Positions 7,474-15,046 of a stretch of DNA of 35,872 nucleotides are shown piece by piece (within the stretch, counting starts at the first letter, position 1; each line of letters starts with the position of its first letter). The stretch comes from DASYML01 sp036399835 (GTDB lineage: Bacteria > Acidobacteriota > Blastocatellia > Pyrinomonadales > Pyrinomonadaceae). Under the pieces are notes generated by a model. The model saw only the letters and a program-made list of their open reading frames with translations. It ran no database searches and was not told the DNA's origin. Made by a program: the position numbers and the translations under genes. Location of the stretch: positions 1 to 35,872 of the forward strand of contig DASWMI010000084.1 in assembly GCA_036399835.1 (NCBI GenBank), given 5' to 3'.

Positions 7474-7974
7474 TCAGTTGAGCCTGGATTGGACACGGCG
7501 CAGGGCCTGCATCGCCTGCGCAAAGCCCGGCTGCTCTCTGAGCGCCAGACCGTAATGGCGCGCCGCGTCGAGCAGGCGATAGCGCGTCTCATAAACACGG
7601 CCCAGGTTGAAATGCGGAAAGGCGTAGGATTCATAACGCGGCGCGGTCAGCGCGAGCTTGAACCACTTGACGCACGAGAGCATATCGCCCTTCGCAATCA
7701 GGTAGCTGCCGATGTCGTTGTAAGGATTGCCGAAGGAAGAGTCAACGCGAATCGCCGCGCGGCATTCTTCTATGGCCTCATCGTAACGCTCCTGAAAGCT
7801 GAACACCCAGCCGAGAAACGTGTGGGCCTCGGCTGTCGGATAGATTGCCAGTGAGCGCCTGTAAAGCTCTATGGCCCGCTCGAAATCCCCGGCCTGCTGC
7901 GCTTCGTAGGCGCGCTCGAAGAGTTCCACGGCCTCACGCTTTGGACCAGACTCGATGTCAACATTCTCGAACAT
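7474..7974 (-). CDS. TPR-repeat protein
   Basis: A 166-residue protein made largely of tetratricopeptide repeats: AYEAQQAGDFERAIELYRRS, then AHTFLGWVFSFQERYDEAIE, then a third with NPYNDIGSYLIAKGDMLS, and a fourth near YAFPHFNLGRVYETRYRL. Such helical hairpins serve as protein-interaction scaffolds. No signal peptide or membrane segment is seen, so it is probably cytosolic. I start it at the ATG at 7974 (MFENVDIE). A TTG 15 bases upstream would add MSLPL but has no better ribosome-binding site. It is transcribed in the same direction as the 5'-nucleotidase gene, whose stop lies downstream of that gene's 1.6 kb, with an 80-base gap between them. Its partner is unknown. Confidence 0.85.
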   Translation of the reverse strand: MFENVDIESGPKREAVELFERAYEAQQAGDFERAIELYRRSLAIYPTAEAHTFLGWVFSFQERYDEAIEECRAAIRVDSSFGNPYNDIGSYLIAKGDMLSCVKWFKLALTAPRYESYAFPHFNLGRVYETRYRLLDAARHYGLALREQPGFAQAMQALRRVQSRLN

Positions 7975-8054
7975 GAGAGGCAAGCTCAACTCAAAAAGAC
8001 GCCTTGGATGATAATCTCTCTTTCTCTCTCGCTCTCTGCGTCCTTGCGATTCAT

Positions 8055-9647
8055 TTAAGGCTTAGGCGTCGTTGCGCCGTCGCAGGACGGCTTATTATCT
8101 TTAGTTTTGTCGCGCCGCTCGATACGCCCGTCCGTCCTGGGCGCGATTGATTTGACGGCTGCGAGCGCATCGCGCAGGATGTTGGAATCAATACGCCCCT
8201 TCTCAGGCGTAATCAGATAGCGCGCATCCTTAAACATATTGTAGCCGTCGCCGCCGTCTCTGGCGATAAAGGTGGTCGTCGCCAGCGTGTACTTTCTCTT
8301 TTCATCGAGCGGCTGGCCGTTGACCGTTAGGCTCAGTATGCGCGAGCCGGGCGGACGCGTCGCGTCAAAGCTAAAGCGCACGCCTGAGACCTGCGGGAAG
8401 CGCCCGGGTTCGTTGTCTTCATTGCTGCGCGCGACGCCGTGTTCGAGCGCCTGCCGCAAAGTAGCGCCGGTGATTTCCAGCTTGACGATAGGATTCTTGA
8501 AGGGCAGGATTGAGAGCACATCGCGCAGCGTCAGCTCGCCCGGAGCGAGCAGGGCATCGGCGCGAATCGAGCCGCCGTTCATCAGCGCCACGTCCGCACC
8601 GGCCCACTGGCGAAAAGCATCCGTGATAAAGTCGCCGACGTTCGTCTCCCGCTGGCGGCTATCCTCGCTCTTGGCGTTCAACTCGACATCCGTGTGGCCC
8701 ACGCGCTCATTCAATTCCGCGAGCAGCTTTCCATACTTTTGATAAATCGCCGCGAAGCTTTCATCCTCCGCGACCCCGCTATCTACCGGAATCACTTTCC
8801 AGTCAATGCTCTCCAGCTTGCCCGTCTGTCTGGAGATGTTGAGGTCAATCCGGCCAAGCTCGCGCGCGTCCGAAGTCATCTTGAAGATGGGCGCGTGCCC
8901 CGCCATTGATTCGAGCAGCGTGTGCTCGTGGCCGCCGATAATGAGGTCCACGCCCGAGCAGCGCGCGAGCTGTTTGTCTTCGTTCATGGAGAGATGCGTC
9001 AGCGCGATGACGACCTGCGCGGCCTGCGCCCTGATCTGCGGGACAACTCTTTGCGCCGTCTCGCACGGGTCCAGAAAGTCAACATCGGGGCCGGGCCGCG
9101 AAGTGTTCTTCGTTTCGGGGAGAGTAATGCCAAAGATACCGACCTTGACGCCGTCGAATTCGCGTATGATAAAGGGGTGCGTGTCGGCGAAAGTCTTCCC
9201 TGTCTTTTTATCAATGACGTTGGCGGCCAGCCATTTAAAGCGCGATTCCGCGACGCGCTCGCGTAGCACATCCGGACCAAAATCGAACTCATGATTACCG
9301 AAGGTCGCGTAATCCAGCCCGATTAGATTCCAGGCATCTATCATCTGCTGCCCCTTGTACGTGATGGATTCGACGGACGGAGAGATGGTATCGCCGGACA
9401 TCAGCAGGAGAGTATGCGGCGACTGTTCCAGCGTCTTCTTGCGCAAGGTCGAAACGCGCCCCAATCCGCCGCGCGTCCCTCGATCCACGGGCGCAAACTG
9501 GTAGACATCATTAACCTGAAGAATCGTCACGCGAACATCGCACGCGCCCGTCGTCTGTGCCATCGCCGACAGGTTTGCCAGTAACAGCAGTAGCGCCCAC
9601 ATCATCAATATCGCCGCGCGGCGCAGCCCCGTAGCGTTTAATCTCAT
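8055..9647 (-). CDS. Exported bifunctional metallophosphatase / 5'-nucleotidase
   Basis: A 530-residue UshA-family enzyme that should hydrolyse extracytoplasmic nucleotides or related phosphoesters. Residues 1-30 are a signal peptide ending in SAMAQ. The metallophosphatase domain shows VNDVYQF (D47), SGDTISPS (D86), GNHEFDFG (N118, H119), a histidine in LTHLSMNED (H218) and IIGGHEHT (H240, H242). In UshA the first motif is NDxH; here the histidine position is Y49, as I recall for a subfamily with NDVY. The C-terminal 5'-nucleotidase domain begins near residue 310, with LMNGGSIRAD and a substrate-binding ARDGGDGYNMF segment near residue 475. A good sigma-70-like promoter lies upstream. The polar tail after ~510 is not part of the fold. 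Confidence 0.92.
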   Translation of the reverse strand: MRLNATGLRRAAILMMWALLLLLANLSAMAQTTGACDVRVTILQVNDVYQFAPVDRGTRGGLGRVSTLRKKTLEQSPHTLLLMSGDTISPSVESITYKGQQMIDAWNLIGLDYATFGNHEFDFGPDVLRERVAESRFKWLAANVIDKKTGKTFADTHPFIIREFDGVKVGIFGITLPETKNTSRPGPDVDFLDPCETAQRVVPQIRAQAAQVVIALTHLSMNEDKQLARCSGVDLIIGGHEHTLLESMAGHAPIFKMTSDARELGRIDLNISRQTGKLESIDWKVIPVDSGVAEDESFAAIYQKYGKLLAELNERVGHTDVELNAKSEDSRQRETNVGDFITDAFRQWAGADVALMNGGSIRADALLAPGELTLRDVLSILPFKNPIVKLEITGATLRQALEHGVARSNEDNEPGRFPQVSGVRFSFDATRPPGSRILSLTVNGQPLDEKRKYTLATTTFIARDGGDGYNMFKDARYLITPEKGRIDSNILRDALAAVKSIAPRTDGRIERRDKTKDNKPSCDGATTPKP

Positions 9648-9683
9648 CGATTCATCTTCTCCTTGAAAGCAATGATCATGACA

Positions 9684-9841
9684 GGCGACGGGCGACCTGT
9701 GACCAGCGCCCTAATTTCGCCACTCGTCACTTGTCACTAGGGTTTGAGAGACTGCATTATACTCAGCGAGCCAAAGGCGTGCCAATCATCTGATAAGAAA
9801 ATTGATGACTGCCATCAACGACTAGCTGAAAACTGAAAACT
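9684..9841. repeat. Short tandem-like repeats in the divergent gap
   Basis: The 201-base gap between the 5'-nucleotidase gene and pepA contains heptamer-like units (cactcgt cacttgt cactagg, about 9721-9741), a cgacgggcgacctg run near 9686, and ctgaaaactgaaaact near 9826. This pattern resembles the short tandemly repeated repetitive sequences of cyanobacteria. The nucleotidase promoter overlaps this region. Confidence 0.5.
9756..9785 (-). promoter_or_regulatory. Sigma-70-like promoter of the 5'-nucleotidase gene
   Basis: Minus strand: TTGGCA (complement of 9780-9785), 18-base spacer, TATAAT (complement of 9756-9761). The -10 box is perfect and the -35 box matches five of six. The leader to the start codon at 9647 would be about 100 bases. 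Confidence 0.6.
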
Positions 9842-9848
9842 TCTCCGC

Positions 9849-11351
9849 ATGAAGAACCATAAACAATTAAGCGTTGAGGCGGCGACCGCGATTCCAAAGG
9901 CTGGACCACATGAGGCCATCGCTGTCTGTGTCTTTGCGGACGCGCCGCTCATGCCGGTCTCGGGCCTTGCCGAAGAACTGCACAAGTCTCTTCAGCGTAT
10001 GATGGCCGAGGGCGAATTCAAAGGCGAGGCCGATTCGTCTCTCCTCTTTCACGCGGCAGGCGGCAGCGACGGCGCTCGCAGGCTGCTGCTTTTGGGCCTC
10101 GGCGCGCACGCGGATTTCAACGCGCCCGCGCTCAGCCGCGCCGCCGGGATGGCCGCCCGCCTGGCGCTCACAGCGGGCATCCGGCATCTACATTTCGCTC
10201 TGCCTTCATCCTCGATGGAAGAGCCACTGATGGCGCGCGCCGTCGCCGAGGGCGCAATCATAGGCTCGCTCGATCTAGGCTCTTATCAAAACCATGAAGA
10301 AGAGAGACCAATCCTGGACCAGTTGACCATTATCTGCTCTCGCACGACTGAAGAGACGAGCGCCGCGATTGAGCGCGCGAGGATAGTTGCCGGTGCGGTC
10401 AACTGGACGCGCGAGCTTTCGCAAGAGCCGGGCGCTGCTTTACCACCGCGCGAGTTTCGGCGGCGGGCCGAGTTGATGGCCGCAGAGTGCGGCCTGGCTG
10501 TCGAATCCTTAAATGCGGATGAAATCCTGGCTCGCGGCATGGGCGGCCTCTGGGGTGTGGGCCAGGGTTCTGTCGAAGAGCCTGCGCTGATCGTGCTTCG
10601 TTATGAGCCGGAAGGCGCGGCGCAGGCTGAAGAGCTGTGGGCCTTCGTCGGTAAGGGAATCACTTTCGATACGGGCGGCATCTCGATCAAGCACGGGCTT
10701 GATATGTACGAGATGAAGGCGGACATGGCGGGGGGCGCAGCCGTGCTCGGCGCTCTCGGCGCTATCGCGCAGCTCAAGCCGCGTCGTCGCGTCGTAGGCA
10801 TAGTCCCCGCCGCAGAGAATATGCCTTCGGGCCGCTCGATCAAACCCGGCGATATAGTCAAGACGCTGGCCGGGCCGACGATTGAAGTGGTTGATACGGA
10901 CGCCGAAGGACGGCTCGTGCTGGCCGATGGCATAGCCTATGCGAAGCAACTCGGCGCGGCTCGCATCGTTGACCTGGCGACGCTGACAGGTTCTATCATC
11001 GCAGCCCTCGGCGACCATCGCGCGGGCCTCTTTAGCAACTGCGATGACTGGGCCAGGGAGGTCACCGAGGCTGCCGCGCGCGCGGGCGAGCCTGCCTGGC
11101 GTATGCCCGTCAGCGATGATTACAAGAAACGTATAGAAAGCGACATCGCCGATTTTAAAAACTATGGCGGGCGGCCCGATGCGACAGCAGCCGCGCTCCT
11201 GCTCAGCAAGTTTGCCGGCGAGACGCCCTGGGTTCACCTGGACATCGCCGGCACGAGCTGGCATGACGACGCTCAGCCGCACGCGCCCAAAGGCCCGACT
11301 GGCGCAGGCGTGCGCACGCTCGTCGAGCTGGTCTGCGAAGTTAACGGATGA
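9849..11351 (+). CDS. pepA: Leucyl aminopeptidase (M17)
   Basis: A 500-residue cytosolic M17 aminopeptidase, which removes N-terminal residues with two metal ions and normally forms a hexamer. The C-terminal catalytic domain has the metal ligands K269, D274, D292, D351 and E353, with catalytic K281 and R355. These sit one position before the equivalent E. coli PepA residues, and the overall length (500 against 503) also agrees. The family signature NTDAEGRL reads DTDAEGRL here; the first position is not a ligand. The N-terminal ~170 residues are the less conserved macro-domain-like part. The stop overlaps the start of the next gene by four bases (ATGA), implying translational coupling. In some bacteria PepA also binds DNA, but nothing here shows that. 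Confidence 0.95.
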   Translation: MKNHKQLSVEAATAIPKAGPHEAIAVCVFADAPLMPVSGLAEELHKSLQRMMAEGEFKGEADSSLLFHAAGGSDGARRLLLLGLGAHADFNAPALSRAAGMAARLALTAGIRHLHFALPSSSMEEPLMARAVAEGAIIGSLDLGSYQNHEEERPILDQLTIICSRTTEETSAAIERARIVAGAVNWTRELSQEPGAALPPREFRRRAELMAAECGLAVESLNADEILARGMGGLWGVGQGSVEEPALIVLRYEPEGAAQAEELWAFVGKGITFDTGGISIKHGLDMYEMKADMAGGAAVLGALGAIAQLKPRRRVVGIVPAAENMPSGRSIKPGDIVKTLAGPTIEVVDTDAEGRLVLADGIAYAKQLGAARIVDLATLTGSIIAALGDHRAGLFSNCDDWAREVTEAAARAGEPAWRMPVSDDYKKRIESDIADFKNYGGRPDATAAALLLSKFAGETPWVHLDIAGTSWHDDAQPHAPKGPTGAGVRTLVELVCEVNG

Positions 11352-11650
11352 ACTTTGAACAGTTGATGAGAGCCTGGGGCTGGAAGCCTCTGCGCCACTG
11401 CCCGGGCAGATTTGTTCTGGCCGGAGAAACGAGCCTGAGCATGCAGGAGTTGCTCGGAGATGAGTTTGAAGTGCTCGCCTATCGAGTGGAAGCGGCGAGG
11501 GATACAGTGCTGGTTGTGAGGCTCGAAAGCGGCGGCCTCATCTCTTACAGCCGGGCAGACGGCACGCTCCTTCACACACTCAACACACCGGACGGATTCC
11601 GGCGCAAGCTTCGACAGCTTGGAATCCGCCTGCCCTCAACTTTGGCCTGA
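11348..11650 (+). CDS. Small protein of unknown function coupled to pepA
   Basis: A 100-residue protein that I do not recognise. It begins MNFEQLMRAWGWKPLRHCPGR and contains a central beta-rich stretch (VEAARDTVLVVRLESGGLIS), then a basic C-terminal helix (GFRRKLRQLGIRLPSTL). It is hydrophilic with no signal peptide or membrane segment. The ATG overlaps the pepA stop in an ATGA junction, and the SDR gene starts 10 bases after its stop, so the three are probably one translationally linked unit. That context is the main evidence that it is real; codon use looks like the neighbours. A PepA-associated or regulatory small protein is possible, but this is a guess from position only. Confidence 0.8.
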   Translation: MNFEQLMRAWGWKPLRHCPGRFVLAGETSLSMQELLGDEFEVLAYRVEAARDTVLVVRLESGGLISYSRADGTLLHTLNTPDGFRRKLRQLGIRLPSTLA

Positions 11651-11660
11651 CGAAACCGGA

Positions 11661-12731
11661 ATGGCTGCTCATCAAACGATTTTCCTGACGGGCTTTCCGG
11701 GCTTTATCGCCGGACGGCTCGTCGAGCGTCTCTCGGCCGAAGGCGCGCGGTTTCGGTTGCTGGTCCAGCCGTCCTTGATTGAAAAGGCGCGCAAGGACGT
11801 GGCGCGCATCGCTCGCAACACGGGCACGGCGGCGAGCGATTTTCAGTTGATCGAAGGCGACATCACGCAAGAGAACTTAGGGATTCCCGAGGCGGAGCTT
11901 GAGAGGCTGCGTGTAGAGACGACCGCGCTCTTTCACCTCGCGGCTATTTACGATCTGGCGGTCGAGCGCGAGCTGGCGTTGCGCGTCAATCTCGAAGGCA
12001 CGCGCAACGTCAATCGCTTTGCGCTGAGCCTGAAGCGACTCAGCCGTTATCATTACGTCTCGACCTGTTATGTCGCGGGAAAGCGCGAGGGGTTGATTCT
12101 CGAAACAGAGCTGCGGCACGAGGCTGGCTTTCGCAATTACTATGAAGAGACGAAGTACCTGGCGGAGCTTGAAGTTGATGCGCTGAAGCAGAAGCTGCCG
12201 CTGACGATTTATCGTCCTGCGGTCGTCTGCGGCGATTCGCGCACGGGCCAGACGGCCAAGTACGACGGCATCTATTATCTGATTCATTACCTGCTCAAAG
12301 CGCCGCGCTTGCTCTCGCTCTTCAACATAGGCAACCGCGAAGTCGCGCTCAACCTCGTGCCTGTGGATTTTGTCGTCGAAGCGATAGCCGCGCTCTCTGT
12401 AGATGAAAGGTCAAAGGGCAAGACACTTCAACTGGCGGACCCGAACCCCTTGACGACGCGCGAGCTATTCAATCTCATCACCAGGGAGATAGCCGGGCGC
12501 GAATCGCTCATCACCATTCCGATGGCTCTCGTCCGCCTCTCGCTCAGCCTGCCGCCCGCGCCGCTCATCACAGGGCTGCCGCATCACGGCGTGCCCTACT
12601 TCTTCGTCAAACAGCATTACGGGACGGCACTGGCGCAGGAGCTTTTAGCGCAGCACGGCCTGCGCTGTCCTCCGTTTCCAACCTACGTCAAGGCGCTCAT
12701 TGATTTCGCCGCGCGGCATCCGAAGCTGTAG
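11661..12731 (+). CDS. Extended SDR, acyl-reductase-like (NAD-binding_4 type)
   Basis: A 356-residue NAD(P)-dependent protein of the extended short-chain dehydrogenase superfamily, closest in pattern to the fatty acyl-CoA / thioester reductase (male-sterility, NAD_binding_4) group. The Rossmann motif is TGFPGFIAGRLV (from residue 10). The active-site residues are S134 in HYVSTCYVAG and the pair Y161/K165 in NYYEETKYLAE. IYRPAVVCGDSRTG is the typical strand before the substrate region. I start at the ATG at 11661; an upstream TTG at 11619 would overlap the preceding gene and add 14 unrelated residues. The C-terminal part (HGVPYFFVKQHYGTALAQ) probably binds the substrate. Its substrate and its link to PepA are unknown. 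It ends shortly before the quinolinate synthase gene. Confidence 0.85.
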   Translation: MAAHQTIFLTGFPGFIAGRLVERLSAEGARFRLLVQPSLIEKARKDVARIARNTGTAASDFQLIEGDITQENLGIPEAELERLRVETTALFHLAAIYDLAVERELALRVNLEGTRNVNRFALSLKRLSRYHYVSTCYVAGKREGLILETELRHEAGFRNYYEETKYLAELEVDALKQKLPLTIYRPAVVCGDSRTGQTAKYDGIYYLIHYLLKAPRLLSLFNIGNREVALNLVPVDFVVEAIAALSVDERSKGKTLQLADPNPLTTRELFNLITREIAGRESLITIPMALVRLSLSLPPAPLITGLPHHGVPYFFVKQHYGTALAQELLAQHGLRCPPFPTYVKALIDFAARHPKL

Positions 12732-12753
12732 CTGGCGCTGGACCAGTGCCAGC
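12731..12753. repeat. Near-perfect 23-base palindrome centred on TGGACCA
   Basis: Bases 12731-12753 read as a palindrome of 11 + 1 + 11 with one mismatched pair (gctggcgctgg / ccagtgccagc), centred on the A of TGGACCA. It lies directly after the SDR stop codon. No T-tract follows, so a terminator role is doubtful. Confidence 0.6.
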
Positions 12754-12891
12754 GCCTCCTGCTGCTCCTCCAAATCCTGCGCATCTCGCCATCCCTTTCA
12801 TGCATCTAAATCTATGCCTTCGCGCGAGAGGGTTTAAACGTGCGCGCGCCTTGACGAAGCGTCTCCGGACGAAAGCTTTCAAGCACGCGCC

Positions 12892-12921
12892 TTGCGCTTC
12901 GTTTCTTCGAGTCTGTATAGT
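12892..12921 (+). promoter_or_regulatory. Candidate nadA promoter
   Basis: TTGCGC (12892-12897), an 18-base spacer and TATAGT (12916-12921) form a plausible sigma-70-like promoter about 40 bases upstream of the nadA start. The -10 box matches five of six and the -35 box four of six. Confidence 0.45.
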
Positions 12922-12963
12922 TTCCGGTTTCGCGCTAAGGGTGTTGGGAGAGGAGAAAAATTG

Positions 12964-14076
12964 ATGGCAGCAGTTCTTGAGATGACGAAGACTCCCGTGT
13001 TGGAAGATTATTTCCGGCTCTCGGATGCGGAACTCGAAGAGCGTATTACGGCGGCGCGCAAAAGTCTGGGCCAGCGGCTCTTGATACTCGGCCACCATTA
13101 CCAGCGCGATGATGTCATCCGTCACGCAGACCTGACGGGCGACTCCTTCAAGCTCTCAAGGCTCGCGGCGGAGCGGCCCGCTGCCGAGTTTATAGTCTTC
13201 TGCGGCGTACACTTTATGGCCGAATCGGCGGACATCCTTTCAGCACCACAACAAAAGGTCATTCTCCCGGATTTGGGCGCGGGCTGCTCGATGGCCGACA
13301 TGGCTTCGGCTGAGCAGGTCGAGGATGCCTGGGAGCAGCTTCAATCAATCGGCATTCTGGACCAGTTTCGCGTGATGCCGATTACCTACATGAACTCGAC
13401 CGCCGCCATCAAGGCCTTCTGCGGCAAGAACGGCGGCATCGTCTGCACTTCGTCCAATGCCGTTCCGCTTTTTGAACAGAGCCTGCGCGAAGCCGACAAG
13501 TTGTTTTTCTTCCCGGACCAGCATTTGGGACGTAACACGGGCGTCAAGTTCGGTATCCCGCTGGATGAGATGGTGGTCTGGGACCCGTCGAGAGAGCTTG
13601 GCGGAAATACGGAAGCGGAGCTGCGCGCCGCGCGCCTGATTTTGTGGAAGGGCCATTGCTCCGTACACGGTCGCTTTAAGGCCTGGCATGTGGACCAGGT
13701 CCGAGCCGAAGTCCCGGACATCAAGGTGCTGGTCCACCCCGAATGCGTTTACGAGGTGGTCCAGAAGAGCGACTTTAACGGCTCGACCGAATACATCATC
13801 AAGATGCTGGAGGCAGCGCCAGCCGGTTCTAAGTGGGCTATCGGGACGGAAGTCAACCTCGTCAACCGCCTCATCAGGGAGCACCCGGACAAGCACGTTC
13901 AACTGCTCGCGCCGGACCTCTGCATGTGCTCGACGATGTATCGCATCTCGCCGCAGAATCTGGCCTGGGCGCTCGAATCTCTCATGGCCGGCGAGGTCGT
14001 CAATCAAATCACGGTGCCGGAGGAGACGGCGCGCTGGGCGCGCGTGGCCCTTGACCGTATGCTGGCAATCAAGTAA
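12964..14076 (+). CDS. nadA: Quinolinate synthase
   Basis: A 370-residue cytosolic quinolinate synthase. It condenses iminoaspartate with dihydroxyacetone phosphate to quinolinate in de novo NAD synthesis, using a [4Fe-4S] cluster with three cysteine ligands. The expected ligands are C80 in VFCGVHFMAESADILS, C261 in VHPECV and one of C320/C322 in DLCMCSTMYRIS. Other family segments are ILGHHYQRDDV near the start, TYMNSTAAIKA, FFPDQHLGRNTG and GTEVNLVNRL. The ATG at 12964 has a strong GAGAGGAGAAAA ribosome-binding site; a TTG at 12961 just before it is an alternative. Neither nadB nor nadC is adjacent, so the pathway is dispersed. A candidate promoter lies upstream and a perfect 20-bp inverted repeat follows. 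Confidence 0.96.
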   Translation: MAAVLEMTKTPVLEDYFRLSDAELEERITAARKSLGQRLLILGHHYQRDDVIRHADLTGDSFKLSRLAAERPAAEFIVFCGVHFMAESADILSAPQQKVILPDLGAGCSMADMASAEQVEDAWEQLQSIGILDQFRVMPITYMNSTAAIKAFCGKNGGIVCTSSNAVPLFEQSLREADKLFFFPDQHLGRNTGVKFGIPLDEMVVWDPSRELGGNTEAELRAARLILWKGHCSVHGRFKAWHVDQVRAEVPDIKVLVHPECVYEVVQKSDFNGSTEYIIKMLEAAPAGSKWAIGTEVNLVNRLIREHPDKHVQLLAPDLCMCSTMYRISPQNLAWALESLMAGEVVNQITVPEETARWARVALDRMLAIK

Positions 14077-14093
14077 AAGGCAGAAGGCATTAG

Positions 14094-14166
14094 AACGTCA
14101 ACGCGTCAATCGTCAAACGTGAATCGAACAGGCAGTTCATACATTTACGATTGACGCGTTGACGTT
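14094..14166. repeat. Perfect 20-bp inverted repeat with 33-base spacer
   Basis: The arms are 14094-14113 (aacgtcaacgcgtcaatcgt) and 14147-14166, exact reverse complements over 20 bases. The right arm runs into five T residues in total (14165-14169), so it may also terminate nadA transcription. Its core CAACGCGTCAATCG recurs at 35068-35081, and ATTTACGATT recurs at about 6998-7007. The 33-base spacer contains a partial copy (caaacgtgaatcg). Confidence 0.85.
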
Positions 14167-14192
14167 TTTCAACTGTTGAGGAGAATCGAGTC

Positions 14193-14423
14193 TTGGCTGA
14201 CCCGACGGACCGCGTGCCGGAGAATGTCTCCGGCGCTTTCTACGTTGATACGAGCTGTATAGATTGCGACGTCTGCCGCGATACGGCGGAAAAGAATTTC
14301 ACGCGCTCGGACCAGGGCGGATATTCCTTCGTCTTCAAGCAGCCCGAAACCGAGGAAGAGCTGGAGATGTGTCAGGAAGCAAAGGACGCGTGCCCGGTCG
14401 AAGCCATCGGCAGCGACGGATAA
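14193..14423 (+). CDS. Ferredoxin with a single 4Fe-4S cluster
   Basis: A 76-residue acidic ferredoxin, a small cytosolic electron carrier. The cluster ligands are C22, C25 and C28 in SCIDCDVC and C67 in DACPVEAI; C60 is an additional cysteine that could form a disulfide. The length and single cluster fit the Bacillus/Thermotoga-type monocluster ferredoxins rather than 2[4Fe-4S] clostridial ones. The start is TTG at 14193, preceded by a good GAGGAGAA ribosome-binding site in the right window. KorAB, a ferredoxin-dependent oxidoreductase, is encoded in the same window and could be a partner, but it is 12 kb away, so this is speculative. It is convergent with the Rieske gene. Confidence 0.9.
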   Translation: MADPTDRVPENVSGAFYVDTSCIDCDVCRDTAEKNFTRSDQGGYSFVFKQPETEEELEMCQEAKDACPVEAIGSDG

Positions 14424-14478
14424 ATGTTAGTCGGATTCCTTTTCTGGACCAATGCCGAAACCTTAAGAGTAGTAATTT

Positions 14479-14832
14479 CTAAACCAGAATCTTAATCATC
14501 CCGTCTTCAATCCTGACTTCAAAAGTTTCGACGCTGGTGCTGTTGGTCAGGCAGTGGCCCGTGCGCACGTCAAAGCGCCAGCCGTGCCAGTCGCACTCGA
14601 TGGTGTGGCCGTAGAGCTGGCCGTCTGCGAGGGGCGCTCCCTTGTGCGGGCAGCAATTCTCTATGGCGTGAAACTCGCCGTCCACGTTGTAAAGCGCCAG
14701 CTCCGTCCCGTTCTTCAATTCTACTGTCGCGCCGCGACCGGGCGGGACATCTTCCGCGCGCCCGACCGTGACCCACTGGCCAGAGCGTGCGGGCCGCTTA
14801 AACTGGCCGAACTTTGATTCAAATGGTTTCAT
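14479..14832 (-). CDS. Rieske-type [2Fe-2S] protein
   Basis: A 117-residue soluble Rieske protein. The cluster motif is CPHKGAPL followed by CDWHGW, the CxH...CxxH pattern in which two cysteines and two histidines hold the [2Fe-2S] centre. The spacing of ~17 residues, the length and the lack of a membrane anchor or disulfide-loop cysteines point to a ferredoxin-component or NirD-like protein, not the bc1 subunit. I use the ATG at 14832 (MKPFESKFGQ). A TTG at 14850 would add six residues and is less likely. No oxygenase or nitrite reductase large subunit is adjacent, so its partner is unknown. It converges with the ferredoxin gene across a 55-base gap. Confidence 0.9.
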   Translation of the reverse strand: MKPFESKFGQFKRPARSGQWVTVGRAEDVPPGRGATVELKNGTELALYNVDGEFHAIENCCPHKGAPLADGQLYGHTIECDWHGWRFDVRTGHCLTNSTSVETFEVRIEDGMIKILV

Positions 14833-15046
14833 CGCGGAAAATCCTAACAAAAGGAGGCGTGCGGCGACAAACGCCGGTTGCAGCGCGAGGGGTTTTGGAA
14901 ACGCTCAATGGAAGCGTGCGCGTGGGATTAAGCAGGCGCAAGATTGAAGGGCGCGGGCGTTCTTAGATTCGTCGCGGGCGTGATACTCTCCCGGCGCGAA
15001 CGTGAATCTATAAGACAACAGATGGGCAGGAAAGGGAGACACGAAG

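Noticed and set aside
14094..14166. CRISPR repeat-spacer unit
   Set aside because: The two copies are inverted, not direct, and there is no third unit or cas gene.
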